A stretch of 64,000 nt of DNA from Streptomyces sp. NBC_00250 (GCF_036192275.1 NZ_CP108088.1:1054001-1118000), one strand, 5' to 3'. Shown: positions 25,348 to 34,556, numbered from the stretch's first letter. Notes: generated by a model not told the origin, from the letters alone. Numbers and translations: made by a program.

Positions 25348-26678
25348 CAGTGGCTCGGCCAGGACCGTTCGATGGAGTCGGCGACCTGCCGGGTGTTCGC
25401 GCCGCCGATCCAGTCGACGGCTCCCTTCCAGAACGTCCCGGCGCCGACCGACGCGGGCATCAGGTCCGAACCGTCGAACCTGAACTGTGTCCCGGGGTCC
25501 TGGAGCAACTGGATCGAGAGTCTGTCGACCGAGGTCGCGGCGTTCGCCGGATCCACTCCCCTGTTCGCCGAGACGAACGGGCCCTTCTTCATACGCGCGT
25601 TCGCGAAGTCCGCGGAGGCCAGATACTCCTGGAACGCCCGCACCTCGGGACGGTCGGCGAACATCGCGGTGAACACCCCACCGCCCAGTACAGGGCGGCC
25701 GGCCTGGTCGGCCCCCGGCAGGAGGAAGGCGTAGACGTCCTTGTCCGGTCCGATTTCGGTGCCCTTCGGCCACATGTCGGCATAGAACGAGGCCTGGCGG
25801 TGCATCGCACAGTCGCCGGAGAGAATTGGTGTGCCGGCCTCCTGAAAGGAGATCGACGCCATCGAACGGGCCGGACCGAAACCGCCGTTGGCGTACCGGT
25901 CGTTCTTGAGGACGGACCCCACGGTGTCCATGGCCTTGATCACCCGCGGGTCGTTGAACGGGATCTTGTGGGCGACCCACTGGTCGTAGACGTCCGTGCC
26001 CTGCTGACGCAGCAGGACGTCCTCGATCCAGTCCGTCACGGGCCAGCCGGTCGCCTCGGCGGACTCGATGCCCGCGCACCACGGCTTGACACCCGACGCC
26101 GCGACCTTCTCCGTCACGGCCATCAGCTCGGACCAGGTGCGAGGAACGCTCAGTCCCCTGTCGCGGAAGAACTTCGGCGAGTACCAGACGAACGACTTCA
26201 CGTTCGCGACAAGCGGTGTGCCGTAGAGGGTGCCGTCCACGGTCGCGTAGCTGTTCCAGTCAGCCGACCAGCCCTCCTTCGCGAGGGCCACGACCCCGGC
26301 GCTCGCGGGCTTGAGCTTCCCCGCCCGCGCGAAGCGTTCCAGGAGCCCGGGCTGAGGGAAGAACGCCACATCCGGCGCACTCCCGCCGTCGACCCGGAGC
26401 TGGATCTGAGCCTCGAACTCGCCGTCCCCCTCGTACTGGACGTCGATTCCCGTGCAGTCCACGAAGTCCGCCCAGGTCTCTTCGAACAGGTCGGCCTCCC
26501 GGTCCCGGTTCTCCGCGTAGACGGTGACCTTGGCGCCGGGGTGCTCGCCGTACCTGGCGTACGGCCCGCAGTCCACGGCGGTGTGCGACTGCGTGCCGGT
26601 GTCCTGCGGGACACCGCAGGCGGTGACAAGGGCGGCGAGGGCGATGACGGCGAGCGCGAGCCTCGCGCCGAACCTCAT
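25347..26678 (-). CDS. Sugar ABC transporter substrate-binding lipoprotein
   Basis: 443 aa. The N-terminus is a lipoprotein signal with the lipobox LVTAC (Cys21). The body is an extracellular solute-binding family 1 fold: VTVYAENRDREADLFEETWA, APDVAFFPQPGLLERFA, TLYGTPLVANVKSFVWYSP and LSVPRTWSELMAVTEKV, with Trp-rich sugar-contact segments such as IESAEATGWPVTDWIEDVLL. It resembles alpha-glucoside binding proteins (AglE-like). It is the first gene of the transporter operon, about 80 bp after a perfect inverted repeat. Confidence 0.9.
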   Translation of the reverse strand: MRFGARLALAVIALAALVTACGVPQDTGTQSHTAVDCGPYARYGEHPGAKVTVYAENRDREADLFEETWADFVDCTGIDVQYEGDGEFEAQIQLRVDGGSAPDVAFFPQPGLLERFARAGKLKPASAGVVALAKEGWSADWNSYATVDGTLYGTPLVANVKSFVWYSPKFFRDRGLSVPRTWSELMAVTEKVAASGVKPWCAGIESAEATGWPVTDWIEDVLLRQQGTDVYDQWVAHKIPFNDPRVIKAMDTVGSVLKNDRYANGGFGPARSMASISFQEAGTPILSGDCAMHRQASFYADMWPKGTEIGPDKDVYAFLLPGADQAGRPVLGGGVFTAMFADRPEVRAFQEYLASADFANARMKKGPFVSANRGVDPANAATSVDRLSIQLLQDPGTQFRFDGSDLMPASVGAGTFWKGAVDWIGGANTRQVADSIERSWPSH

Positions 26679-26757
26679 GGGTGTAGCTCCTCCGATCGCC
26701 CGCCGAAGGGTCCTCAGGGGCGATCAGAAGCTACCAGCGCTCGAACAATATCGACTA

Positions 26758-26777
26758 ATCGTTCCAACCAGAACGAT
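26758..26777. promoter_or_regulatory. Putative operator of the sugar ABC operon
   Basis: ATCGTTC-caacca-GAACGAT is a perfect 7-bp inverted repeat with a 6-bp spacer. A half-matching GAAC...GTTC continues on the gene-proximal side (26742-26763). It lies between the hydrolase stop and the binding-protein start, in the only intergenic space available for the promoter. The binding factor (LacI-type or the operon's own LAL regulator) is not determined by sequence. Confidence 0.5.
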
Positions 26778-26781
26778 CGGG

Positions 26782-27507
26782 TCAGTGGGTGGTGGACCGG
26801 GCCGCGTCCTGTATCAGCTCCGCCACGGCCTTGGGCTGGGCGAGCATGACCAGATGGGAGGAATCGACCTCGACGGTGGTCATGCCGGCGCGCTCGTACC
26901 CGTAGCGCTCCACATCGGGGTTGATCGTGCGGTCGGAGGAGGCGACCAGGCCCCACGAGGGCTTGGTCCTCCACGCCGCGACAGGCGCCGCCTCCGAGAA
27001 GGCACGTGCGGCCAGGGGGCGCTGGGAGACGGCGAGCACCGCGGCGAGGTCGGGGTCGACGTCCGCCGCGAAGAGGGCGGGGAACTTCTCGATCTCCACC
27101 GAGACGTCGGTGCCCGTCTCGGTGGAGCCGGCCACCGGGAACGGGGTGTAAACGAGCGCGTCGGCGAGACCGGAGTCGGGGAAGCGGCCCTGCAGCTCGC
27201 CCAGGCTCTCGCCCTCCTGCAGTGCGTATCCCGCGAGGTACACCAGTGCGCGGACGTTGTCCTCCGCGCCGGCGAGGGTGATGACGGCACCACCGTAGGA
27301 GTGCCCGACCAGGATCACGGGGCCTTCGATGGCGCGGATCACCGAGGCTATGTACGCGGCGTCGTCGACGAGGCTGCGGTTGGGCACGGCCGGGGCCACC
27401 ACTTCCATGCCGGCGGCTGTCAGTTCGGGGATGACGCGGGCGAAGCTGGAGGCGTCGGCGAAAGCGCCGTGGACGAGGACGACGGTGGGGCGGGCGTGTC
27501 GGGGCAT
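26782..27507 (-). CDS. Alpha/beta hydrolase (HGAFAD subfamily)
   Basis: 241 aa. TVVLVHGAFADASSFARVIP, LVGHSYGGAVITLAGAEDN with the nucleophile Ser, SSDRTINPDVERYG, and VDSSHLVMLAQPKAVAELI with the His. It is co-linear with the proteins at 10846 and 31555 over the full length and shares AAWRTKPSW, so these are recent paralogues. GAGGAGTTCCCCC precedes the ATG. It is the distal member of a possible operon running from 35788 or 32385 down to here. Confidence 0.87.
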   Translation of the reverse strand: MPRHARPTVVLVHGAFADASSFARVIPELTAAGMEVVAPAVPNRSLVDDAAYIASVIRAIEGPVILVGHSYGGAVITLAGAEDNVRALVYLAGYALQEGESLGELQGRFPDSGLADALVYTPFPVAGSTETGTDVSVEIEKFPALFAADVDPDLAAVLAVSQRPLAARAFSEAAPVAAWRTKPSWGLVASSDRTINPDVERYGYERAGMTTVEVDSSHLVMLAQPKAVAELIQDAARSTTH

Positions 27508-27554
27508 GGGGGAACTCCTCGGAGTGTGGACGGGGAAGGCTGTGGCGGGGTGCT

Positions 27555-27875
27555 TCACAGGCCGAAGCGGGCGCGCCTCGCCTCGGGCACAAGGTCGGCG
27601 TATTCGAGGTGCTTGCCGATCCAGCCCCGGATGAAGGGGCAGTACGGCAGGACGCGCAGCCCTCGGGCCCGGGCGTCGTCGAGGACCCCGCGGGCGAGCA
27701 GCCCGCCCAGGCCCCGGCCGGCGAACCGGCTGTCGATCTCGGTGTGGATGAAGGCGATCTCGCCCTCCGAGAGGTGGTACTCGGCGAAGCCCGCGGTCTC
27801 GGTGCCGTCGGCGTCGCCGTCGGCGAGGATCTCGTACCGGGACTTCTCGGGCCGGTCGGTCACTCGGGGTTCCAT
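27555..27875 (-). CDS. GNAT N-acetyltransferase (YidJ-like, short)
   Basis: 106 aa, the minimal acetyltransferase family. YHLSEGEIAFIHTEIDSRFA and the acetyl-CoA pyrophosphate loop GRGLGGLLARGVLDDARARG, then LRVLPYCPFIRGWIGKHLEY, a hallmark of this small group. Homologues are about 95-110 aa. The substrate is unknown. It lies 45 bp after the membrane-protein gene and 47 bp before the hydrolase. Confidence 0.85.
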   Translation of the reverse strand: MEPRVTDRPEKSRYEILADGDADGTETAGFAEYHLSEGEIAFIHTEIDSRFAGRGLGGLLARGVLDDARARGLRVLPYCPFIRGWIGKHLEYADLVPEARRARFGL

Positions 27876-27920
27876 GGGTGCTCCTGTGCGGTCGTGGTGT
27901 GACGGGGGCGGTGGCTGCGT

Positions 27921-28661
27921 TCAGAGGGTGCGGCGCACGCCCGCCTGACGTTCCAGGTTGCGGAGCTGGACGGAGAGGTCGCCTTCGACGGCGAGGTGGG
28001 CGGGGCCGCTGCGGCCGATGGGCAGGACCTGCTCGCTGCGCATGTCCTCGAGCATCAGGGCGAACGCCGTGTACATCGCGACGACCGCCACCAGCAGGCC
28101 GAGCACCCCGGACGTGCGCGTCAGCCATTCGGCGCCGGTGACGCCCGCGAGGCCGGTGGCCGCCCAGCGGGGCAAAGAGACCGCGAGGACGAGCCACAGC
28201 GCCCGCTTGGGCCCGGTCACGGCGGTCATCAGCGCGCCGAAGCAGAGCAGTGCCAGGTTGAAGACGCCGAGGACCTTCAGGCCGTCGGCCGCGCCGCTGA
28301 GCATGATCAGCGAGTAGGGCAGCCAGCTGCCGGCGAACACCGCCATCAGGGTCGCCGCGATCACGTCACGGGCACCGAAGGCCAGGAAACTGACCAGGAG
28401 TTGGAGGACGAAAGCCGGCAGCACGGTGAGGGCGACGGCGGTACGCGCCTCCTCGCCGAGGATCCCGAGCTGGAGGCAGCCCGTCATCACGGACGCGATG
28501 GCGATCGTGAAGAAGCCGAGCGGCATGGGTGAGGCTATCGGGCGCAGGTTGATCCGGGTCATCGACCGGAGGTCCGGCTCGAAACGGCGTCCCGGGGGGA
28601 CGTCCGGCGGGGTGGCCCGGGCGTCGTCGCCGCTGTCGGCGGTGGGTGAGGCGGTACTCAT
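27921..28661 (-). CDS. GPR1/FUN34/YaaH-like membrane protein
   Basis: 246 aa with six predicted transmembrane helices. ASPMPLGFFTIAIASVMTGC aligns with the NPAPLGL entry of acetate-uptake (SatP/YaaH) transporters, followed by helices VALTVLPAFVLQLLVSFLAF and TLMAVFAGSWLPYSLIML. Small-acid uptake is the family's role; here it could supply or remove products of the neighbouring hydrolases. It is 14 bp downstream of the amidohydrolase gene. Confidence 0.7.
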   Translation of the reverse strand: MSTASPTADSGDDARATPPDVPPGRRFEPDLRSMTRINLRPIASPMPLGFFTIAIASVMTGCLQLGILGEEARTAVALTVLPAFVLQLLVSFLAFGARDVIAATLMAVFAGSWLPYSLIMLSGAADGLKVLGVFNLALLCFGALMTAVTGPKRALWLVLAVSLPRWAATGLAGVTGAEWLTRTSGVLGLLVAVVAMYTAFALMLEDMRSEQVLPIGRSGPAHLAVEGDLSVQLRNLERQAGVRRTL

Positions 28662-28675
28662 CGTGTGGATCTCTC

Positions 28676-30562
28676 TCAGTGCTCGAAGCAGGGGTCGACG
28701 AACGACGGCTGTGTGTCGGGGACGGAGCCGCGCGCGACGCGCCACCGGCGGTGCTGCTCGGACTCGGCGACGGCCTCGGCCACGAGCGAGGCCTGACGGG
28801 CGCCGCTCTGGTAGCCGCCGAAGTGGGCGACGGGGCTCCACTCGGGGCTCACCGGCGGGACGGCCTCGTCGAGACCCTCGTACTCCGCGGTCGCGTAGAC
28901 GATGCGGCCGCCGACGACGGTGAGGACGGACTCGATGTCGGGGATGACGTCCTCGGGCACGGTGAGGTAGTCGTCGGACAGGATCGCGAGGTCGCCGTAC
29001 GACCCTTCTCGCAGGGTTCCCTTGACGTCCTGCTCGCCGGTGAGCTGCGCTCCGCCCCGGGTGTAGAGGCCGAGGGCGGTCTCCCGGTCGAGCAGGTTCC
29101 CCGCCGGACAGAGCGCGGTGCCGCCGACGGTGCGCCCGGTGACCAGCCAGTGCAGCGCGACCCACGGGTTGTACGAGGAGACGCGGGTGGCGTCGGTTCC
29201 GGCGGCGACAGTCAGGCCGCGGTCGAGCATGGCCCGGACCGGCGGGGTGTGGGCGGCGGCCTCGGCGCCGTAACGGTCGAGGAACGCGGCGCCCTGGAAG
29301 GACATGCGGTTCTGCACGGACACGGCGCCGCCGAGGGCCGCGATCCGATCCAGGCTGTCGGCCGAGACGGTCTCCGCGTGGTCGAAGAGCCAGCGGTTGC
29401 CGCCGGGGAAGAGTCCCTCCGCGGCCAGCTTCTCGAAGACGGCCAGGTCGCGGCGGATGGTCTCGTCGTAGGTCGCGTGGAGCCGGAAGCCCCAGCCGTT
29501 CTCGAGCAGGAGCCGTACGGCGCTCTCGAACTCGGTCTCGTAGCCCGCGGCGAGCTCGGGCCGGGGCTCGGAGAAGTTCTCGAAGTCGGCGGCGGCCCAG
29601 GTCAGATTCTCTCCCGCGCCGTTGAGGCGGAGCCACTCGTCCCCGTCCCCGGGCTTGACCATCTCGGTCCAGCGCTTCAGGTCGGCGAGTTCCTGCCCGG
29701 CCGTCTGCGGGAAGAGGTGGTAGGCGATCCGGAGGGTCAGCTCCCCCGACCTGGCGAGGTCGGTAACCGTCGCGTAGTTGTCGGGGAAGTTCTGGAAGCC
29801 GCCGGCGGCGTCGACCGCGGACGTCAGTCCGAAGCGGTTCAGCTCGCGCAGGAAGTGGCGCGTCGACGTCCGCTTGTCGGCCTCGTCGAGAGCAGGTGCC
29901 TTGGCCAGCGTCGAGTACAGGACGAGAGCGCTCGGCGCCGCGAGGAGGACGCCGTTGGGTTCGCTGTCCCGGCCCCGGACGATCTGCCCGCCCCGGGGGT
30001 CGGGGGTCTCCCGGGTGAACCCGGCCGCCTTGACCGCGGCCCGGTTCATCAGCGCCGACTGGTACAGGTGCAGGACGAAGACCGGGGTGTCGGGGGCGGC
30101 GGCGTTCAGCTCCGCGACGGTCGGCATCCTGCGCTCGGCGAACTGCTCGGCGGTCCAGCCGCCCACCACCCGGATCCACTGCCCCTTCGGGGTGCGGCCG
30201 GCCTGCTCGCGCAGCATCGCGAGGGCGTGTCGAAGGCTTCGTACGCCGTCCCAGCGCAGCTCCAGGACGTAGTTCAGGCCGCCCCGGATGACATGCAGGT
30301 GCGAGTCGTTGAGGCCGGGGATCACCCGGCGGCCGAGGGCGTCGACGACCTTCGTGCCCGGCCCGACGAGGTGGGCGAGGTCGTGGTCGTCGCCGAGGGC
30401 CGCGACCCTGCCGTCGCGGATCGCGACGGCACGGGCCTCGGGTCGGTCGGAGTCACCGGTGAAGACCTTGGCGTTGCGGACGAGGAGGTCGGCGTGCTCG
30501 TGCTCCCGACGCGGGGCGGGGACGAGGCCCACCACCGGCATGCTCGTCGACGGCCCGGTCAT
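28676..30562 (-). CDS. YtcJ-like amidohydrolase
   Basis: 628 aa metal-dependent hydrolase of the NfdA/YtcJ branch. ADLLVRNAKVFTGDSDRPEA, VIPGLNDSHLHVIRGGLNYV with the HxH metal ligands, GWGFRLHATYDETIRRDL, WLFDHAETVSADSLDRIAAL, and TVAAGTDATRVSSYNPWVAL with the Asp ligand, ending in a beta-sandwich segment (YGDLAILSDDYLTVPEDVIP). The ATG overlaps the upstream esterase stop (ATGA). Family members hydrolyse N-substituted amides or formamides. Coupled genes suggest joint degradation of an ester/amide compound. Confidence 0.88.
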   Translation of the reverse strand: MTGPSTSMPVVGLVPAPRREHEHADLLVRNAKVFTGDSDRPEARAVAIRDGRVAALGDDHDLAHLVGPGTKVVDALGRRVIPGLNDSHLHVIRGGLNYVLELRWDGVRSLRHALAMLREQAGRTPKGQWIRVVGGWTAEQFAERRMPTVAELNAAAPDTPVFVLHLYQSALMNRAAVKAAGFTRETPDPRGGQIVRGRDSEPNGVLLAAPSALVLYSTLAKAPALDEADKRTSTRHFLRELNRFGLTSAVDAAGGFQNFPDNYATVTDLARSGELTLRIAYHLFPQTAGQELADLKRWTEMVKPGDGDEWLRLNGAGENLTWAAADFENFSEPRPELAAGYETEFESAVRLLLENGWGFRLHATYDETIRRDLAVFEKLAAEGLFPGGNRWLFDHAETVSADSLDRIAALGGAVSVQNRMSFQGAAFLDRYGAEAAAHTPPVRAMLDRGLTVAAGTDATRVSSYNPWVALHWLVTGRTVGGTALCPAGNLLDRETALGLYTRGGAQLTGEQDVKGTLREGSYGDLAILSDDYLTVPEDVIPDIESVLTVVGGRIVYATAEYEGLDEAVPPVSPEWSPVAHFGGYQSGARQASLVAEAVAESEQHRRWRVARGSVPDTQPSFVDPCFEH

Positions 30563-31512
30563 GCGAGGGCCTTGCGCAGGATGTCGGTGGCGATTCCGAT
30601 GGCGAGCTCCGCGCCCCGCGTCTCGCGCAGCGCGTTCAGCATGACGAAGTCGTGGATGGCGCCCTGGACGCGCAGGGCGGTGACAGGGACGCCCGCGGCA
30701 CGCAGCTTCGCCGCGTACGCCTCGCCCTCGTCGCGCAGGACATCGGCCTCGGCGGTGATGACCAGGGCGGGCGGCAGGCCGGTCAGCTGCTCGGTGGTGG
30801 CACGCAGGGGGGATGCGGTGATCTGCGCACGCTCGACCTCCTCGGTCGTGTACTGGTCCCAGAACCACTTCATCGCGTCGCGGCGCAGGAAGTAGCCCTC
30901 GGCGAAGGCGTGGTACGAGTCGGTGTCGAAGCTCGCGTCGGTCACCGGGTAGAAGAGGACCTGCTGGACGAGCGTGACGTCGCCGCGCTGCTTGGCCATG
31001 AGGGTGAGGGCGGCGGTCATGTTGCCACCGACCGAGTCGCCCGCGACGGCGATCCGGGTGCCGTCGAGGTCCTTGTGGTGTCCCTCGCGGGCGACCCACT
31101 GGGCGACGCTGTAGTTCTGCTCGATAGCGACGGGGTAGCGCGCCTCAGGCGACAGGTCGTACTCGGGGAAGACCACGGCCGCCCCGGTGCCGACGGCGAG
31201 TTCGCGGACGAGCCGGTCGTGGGTGTGGGCGTTGCCGAAGACCCAGCCGGCGCCGTGGATGTAGAGGATGACGGGAAGCGGGCCGGTGGCGCCGCGTGGG
31301 CGGACGATCCGGGCGCGGACGTCGCCGGTCGGGCCTCCGTGGACGGTGGTCCACTCCTCGTCGACGTCCGGCAGGGGGACGCCCTCACCGTTCTGGACGT
31401 CGTCCACGGCCTTACGGCCTTCGGCGACGGGGATCTGGTAGAGGTACGGCGGCTGGGCGGTGGCATCGGCGAAGGACTGGGCTGCGGGTTCGAGGACTGG
31501 ACGGTTCTTCAT
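30559..31512 (-). CDS. Hormone-sensitive-lipase-type esterase
   Basis: 317 aa. The HSL signature ILYIHGAGWVFGNAHTHDRL provides the oxyanion hole and IAVAGDSVGGNMTAALTLMA the nucleophile Ser. VITAEADVLRDEGEAYAAKL carries the Asp and VQGAIHDFVMLNALRET the His. It is the archetypal alpha/beta hydrolase_3 fold, 42 bp after a secreted hydrolase and translationally coupled to the amidohydrolase. Confidence 0.92.
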   Translation of the reverse strand: MKNRPVLEPAAQSFADATAQPPYLYQIPVAEGRKAVDDVQNGEGVPLPDVDEEWTTVHGGPTGDVRARIVRPRGATGPLPVILYIHGAGWVFGNAHTHDRLVRELAVGTGAAVVFPEYDLSPEARYPVAIEQNYSVAQWVAREGHHKDLDGTRIAVAGDSVGGNMTAALTLMAKQRGDVTLVQQVLFYPVTDASFDTDSYHAFAEGYFLRRDAMKWFWDQYTTEEVERAQITASPLRATTEQLTGLPPALVITAEADVLRDEGEAYAAKLRAAGVPVTALRVQGAIHDFVMLNALRETRGAELAIGIATDILRKALA

Positions 31513-31554
31513 GAGGGGCTCTCCTTCAGGGGATGTACGGGGCGGGTCGGAGCG

Positions 31555-32385
31555 TCAGCGGGTCGCCCGCACGGCGGCGAGGATGACGTGGGTGACCACG
31601 GCCGGGCGGGAGACCGCCACTGCATGGGACGCGTCCACTTCGGTGATGTGCGAACCGGCACGCCGGGCCATCCACCGTTCGGCGGCGGCCGGGATGTTCT
31701 TGTCGGCGGTGGCGATCAGCGCCCAGGACGGGATCGTCTTCCAGGCCGCCTCCCCGGCCTTCTCCTCCAGCGCGGCGGTGGCGACCGGGCGCTGGGTCGC
31801 GGCCATGACCGCCGCTTCGGCGGCGGGTACGTCGGCGGCGAACTGCCCGTGGAACTTGGCTCGTTCGATGACGAGTTCGGTGCCGGTGCCACCTCCGGGC
31901 AGCGGGTACGACCGCGGGTTCACGGTGTCGCCGAGGGTGGAGCCCGGGAACTTGGCGGCGAGCTCGGCCGCGCTCTCCCCCTTGTCCGGGGTGAACGCGG
32001 CGATGTAGACAAGGGCCTTCACACGGCTGTTGCCCACTGCGGCGCCACTGATGACGGCGCCTCCGTAGGAGTGGCCGACCAGGACGACGGGCCCGTCTAC
32101 GGCGGCCAGCACGCTGCGCAGGTAGGCGGTGTCCGCGGCGAGACCGCGCAGCGGGTTGGCGGGCGCCAGGACGGGGTAGCCGGCGTGCTGCAGCCGCCGG
32201 ATCGTGCCGCTCCAGCTGGAGGCGTCCGCGAACGCTCCGTGGACCAGGACGATCGTCGGCTTGGGGTCGTGCCGGTCGGTGTCGGCCGCGGCCGGGCGGC
32301 TCGCGGGTGCGGCGGGTACGGCGCCGATCAGGGCGGCCAGCGTCGCGGGCATGGCGAGGGCGAGGGTGCGCCTCGTGAGCTGCAT
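31555..32385 (-). CDS. Exported alpha/beta hydrolase (HGAFAD subfamily)
   Basis: 276 aa. The first 35 residues (MQLTRRTLALAMPATLAALI, then an Ala/Pro-rich region) look like a Tat-type signal peptide with an RR pair. The catalytic domain repeats the paralogue motifs: TIVLVHGAFADASSWSGTIR, VGHSYGGAVISGAAVGN, ATADKNIPAAAERWM and VDASHAVAVSRPAVVTHVI. It is therefore the exported version of the cytoplasmic hydrolases at 10846 and 26782. Confidence 0.88.
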   Translation of the reverse strand: MQLTRRTLALAMPATLAALIGAVPAAPASRPAAADTDRHDPKPTIVLVHGAFADASSWSGTIRRLQHAGYPVLAPANPLRGLAADTAYLRSVLAAVDGPVVLVGHSYGGAVISGAAVGNSRVKALVYIAAFTPDKGESAAELAAKFPGSTLGDTVNPRSYPLPGGGTGTELVIERAKFHGQFAADVPAAEAAVMAATQRPVATAALEEKAGEAAWKTIPSWALIATADKNIPAAAERWMARRAGSHITEVDASHAVAVSRPAVVTHVILAAVRATR

Positions 32386-32517
32386 GGGTGGGTGTTTCCT
32401 TGTCGGGTGGGGAAGCGTGGGGGTGTGCTCGGTCGAGCGGGAGGGGTGCGCCGCTCGGGCGGAGGGAGTGCGCCGGCCGGGCGGACGGGACCGGGCTCGG
32501 GAGAAGGGGGCCAGGCC

Positions 32518-33942
32518 TCAGAGGCCGTACGCCTCCAGGAGCCGGAGCCAGACCTCGCTCACCGTCGGGAAGGCGGGCACGGCGTGCCACAGGCGCTCCA
32601 GGGGGACCTCACCCACGATGGCCACGGTGGCCGTGTGGATGAGCTCGGTCGCCATCGGACCGGTGAGCGTGCAGCCGACGACGACCCCTCGGGTCTCGTC
32701 GACGACGAGCTTCGCGAGGCCGCGGTAGTCGTCCGCGTGGAGCGCGGCACCGGCGACGTCGTCGATGCGGTACTCGACCACGCGTACCGCGAGACCCGCT
32801 TCGCGTGCGGCGCGTTCCGTGAGACCGACGCTCGCGACCTCGGGAGAGGTGAAGACGGCCTGCGGGACGGCAATGTGGTCGACCTCCGCGCTCCACGGCT
32901 GTCGGCCGCCGGTGACGGCCGGGCGCCCTGCCGCCCGCTCGGCGATCGCCGCCGCGCAGGCGCGGGCCTGGTACTTGGCCATGTGGGTCAGCGGCGCACG
33001 GTGGTTCACGTCGCCGACGGCATAGAGCCAGTCGCCCTCGACTGCCGTGACGCGGCAGGTGTCGTCGACCGGGAGCCAGTCGCGTGCTGCCAGTCCGACG
33101 GAGTCCAGGCCGAGGTCCGCGGTCCGCGGGCGCCTGCCGACGGCGGCCAGGACCTCGTCGCAGACGAGGACGGTGCCGTCGTCGGTGTCCACGGTCACCG
33201 CGCGGGTGTCCTCGTCACGGGCGACCCGGACGGCCGACACCCCGAAGCGGATCGTGACGCCCAGATCGCTCAGCCCCCGGGTGACCTCTTCGCCGGCGCA
33301 CGGCTCCCAGCCGGTCAGCAGGGCCTGGTCGCGGACCAGCAGAGTGACGGAGGAGCCGAGCGTGCGCCACGCGGTGGCCATCTCGCAGGCCACCACTCCC
33401 CCGCCGATGACGACGAGCCGCTCGGGCACCGCGGCGGCCGTGGTGGCCTGCCGGTTGGTCCACACACCGATCCGGTCGAGCCCTTCGACCGGCGGAAGGG
33501 CGGGTTCCGTGCCGGTGCAGACCACGACCGCGCGCCGGGCCCGCAGGGTACGGACCGCGCCGTCGGCCTCGGTCACCTCTACCCGGCGCTCACCGGCGAG
33601 CCGTCCGTGCCCCCGTACGAGCGAGATGCCCGCACCGTCAAGCCAGTCGGCCTGGCCGGTGTCGTCACCGCGTCCGGTGAATCGGTCACGCCGGGCCAGG
33701 ACGCGCGCCGGGTCGAGTGCCGCCGTGACCGCCTGCCGGGCCCCGTCGACCGACCGGGCCGCCGCTCGGGCGGCGCCGGGTCGCAGCAGGGCCTTGCTCG
33801 GCACGCAAGCGCGATAGGAGCACTCGCCGCCGACCGCCTCGGCCTCGACGACGACGGCGGTCAGCCCCGAGCGGACGGTCCGGTCGGCGACGACCTCGCC
33901 GGCCGGACCGCCGCCGACCACGACGACGTCGTACGTGTCCAT
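32518..33942 (-). CDS. Pyridine nucleotide-disulfide oxidoreductase (MerA/Lpd-like)
   Basis: 474 aa. The N-terminal FAD motif is VVVVGGGPAGEVVADRTV and the redox-active disulfide is GGECSYRACVPSK (Cys41, Cys46). The NAD(P) motif is LVVIGGGVVACEMATAWRTL, the second FAD motif is GDWLYAVGDVNHRAPLTHMA, and the C-terminal dimerisation domain ends HAVPAFPTVSEVWLRLLE. It reduces a disulfide, quinone or metal substrate not identifiable from sequence. The ATG shares one base with the Dps stop (TGATG). Confidence 0.9.
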   Translation of the reverse strand: MDTYDVVVVGGGPAGEVVADRTVRSGLTAVVVEAEAVGGECSYRACVPSKALLRPGAARAAARSVDGARQAVTAALDPARVLARRDRFTGRGDDTGQADWLDGAGISLVRGHGRLAGERRVEVTEADGAVRTLRARRAVVVCTGTEPALPPVEGLDRIGVWTNRQATTAAAVPERLVVIGGGVVACEMATAWRTLGSSVTLLVRDQALLTGWEPCAGEEVTRGLSDLGVTIRFGVSAVRVARDEDTRAVTVDTDDGTVLVCDEVLAAVGRRPRTADLGLDSVGLAARDWLPVDDTCRVTAVEGDWLYAVGDVNHRAPLTHMAKYQARACAAAIAERAAGRPAVTGGRQPWSAEVDHIAVPQAVFTSPEVASVGLTERAAREAGLAVRVVEYRIDDVAGAALHADDYRGLAKLVVDETRGVVVGCTLTGPMATELIHTATVAIVGEVPLERLWHAVPAFPTVSEVWLRLLEAYGL

Positions 33943-34520
33943 CAGCCGCGCACCAGAGGGGTGTCCACGAGGTGCTCGGCCAGGAACCACACCTGCGCCT
34001 CGCCGGTGCGGATGACATCGGAGACGAGCAGGTCTGCGCTGCCCTCGTCGCCCTCCCCGGAGAGCCGGGCGGCGGCGTCCCGGGCGTCGATCAGGATCCG
34101 CTCGTGCGCGTCGAGGAGCCGCGACAGCATGACGGGCACCGGCTCGACGCCGTCCGGCGGCCGGGGTATCGCGGTCAGTTCCGCGACGTGGCGCGGGTCT
34201 CCGACGGCGACGCCACCAAGGCTCTGGACCCGCTCGGCCAGCGCGTCCACGATGGCCAGTTGGGCCTCCGCGTGCTTGTCGAGCATCAGGTGGAGCGAGT
34301 AGAAGGTCGCCCCGCGCATGAGCCAGTGGTGCTTCTTGTAGAGGGAGTACAGGATCTGCGTGTCGGCGAGGATGCGGTTCAGCCGCTGGCAGGCGTACAT
34401 GCGAGTGTCGTGGCCGAGGCCGATCGGCAGCTGCTTGAGCGTGCCGAACGCCTGGGTCTCGACGCCCTTCTGATGCAGCAGCGGCTGACCGCCGCCGTGC
34501 GGGGTTGTGAGGGTGTCCAT
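33942..34520 (-). CDS. Dps-family ferritin-like DNA-protection protein
   Basis: 192 aa four-helix protein. LYSLYKKHHWLMRGATFYSL and HLMLDKHAEAQLAIVDALAE carry the intersubunit ferroxidase His, Asp and Glu. AERVQSLGGVAVGDP and VIRTGEAQVWFLAEHL follow. The N-terminal extension (GGGQPLLHQKGVETQ) is common in Streptomyces Dps and may bind DNA. It oxidises and stores iron with peroxide. Coupling to a disulfide reductase gene is unusual and suggests a stress operon. Confidence 0.88.
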   Translation of the reverse strand: MDTLTTPHGGGQPLLHQKGVETQAFGTLKQLPIGLGHDTRMYACQRLNRILADTQILYSLYKKHHWLMRGATFYSLHLMLDKHAEAQLAIVDALAERVQSLGGVAVGDPRHVAELTAIPRPPDGVEPVPVMLSRLLDAHERILIDARDAAARLSGEGDEGSADLLVSDVIRTGEAQVWFLAEHLVDTPLVRG

Positions 34521-34556
34521 CGAGTGTTCCTGTTCGGGAGAGAAGGCGGGAAGGGC

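Noticed and set aside
30652..34302. A 1216-codon plus-strand open frame
   Set aside because: It is antisense to esterase, hydrolase, reductase and Dps genes with clear catalytic motifs. Its composition is a shadow of their codon bias.
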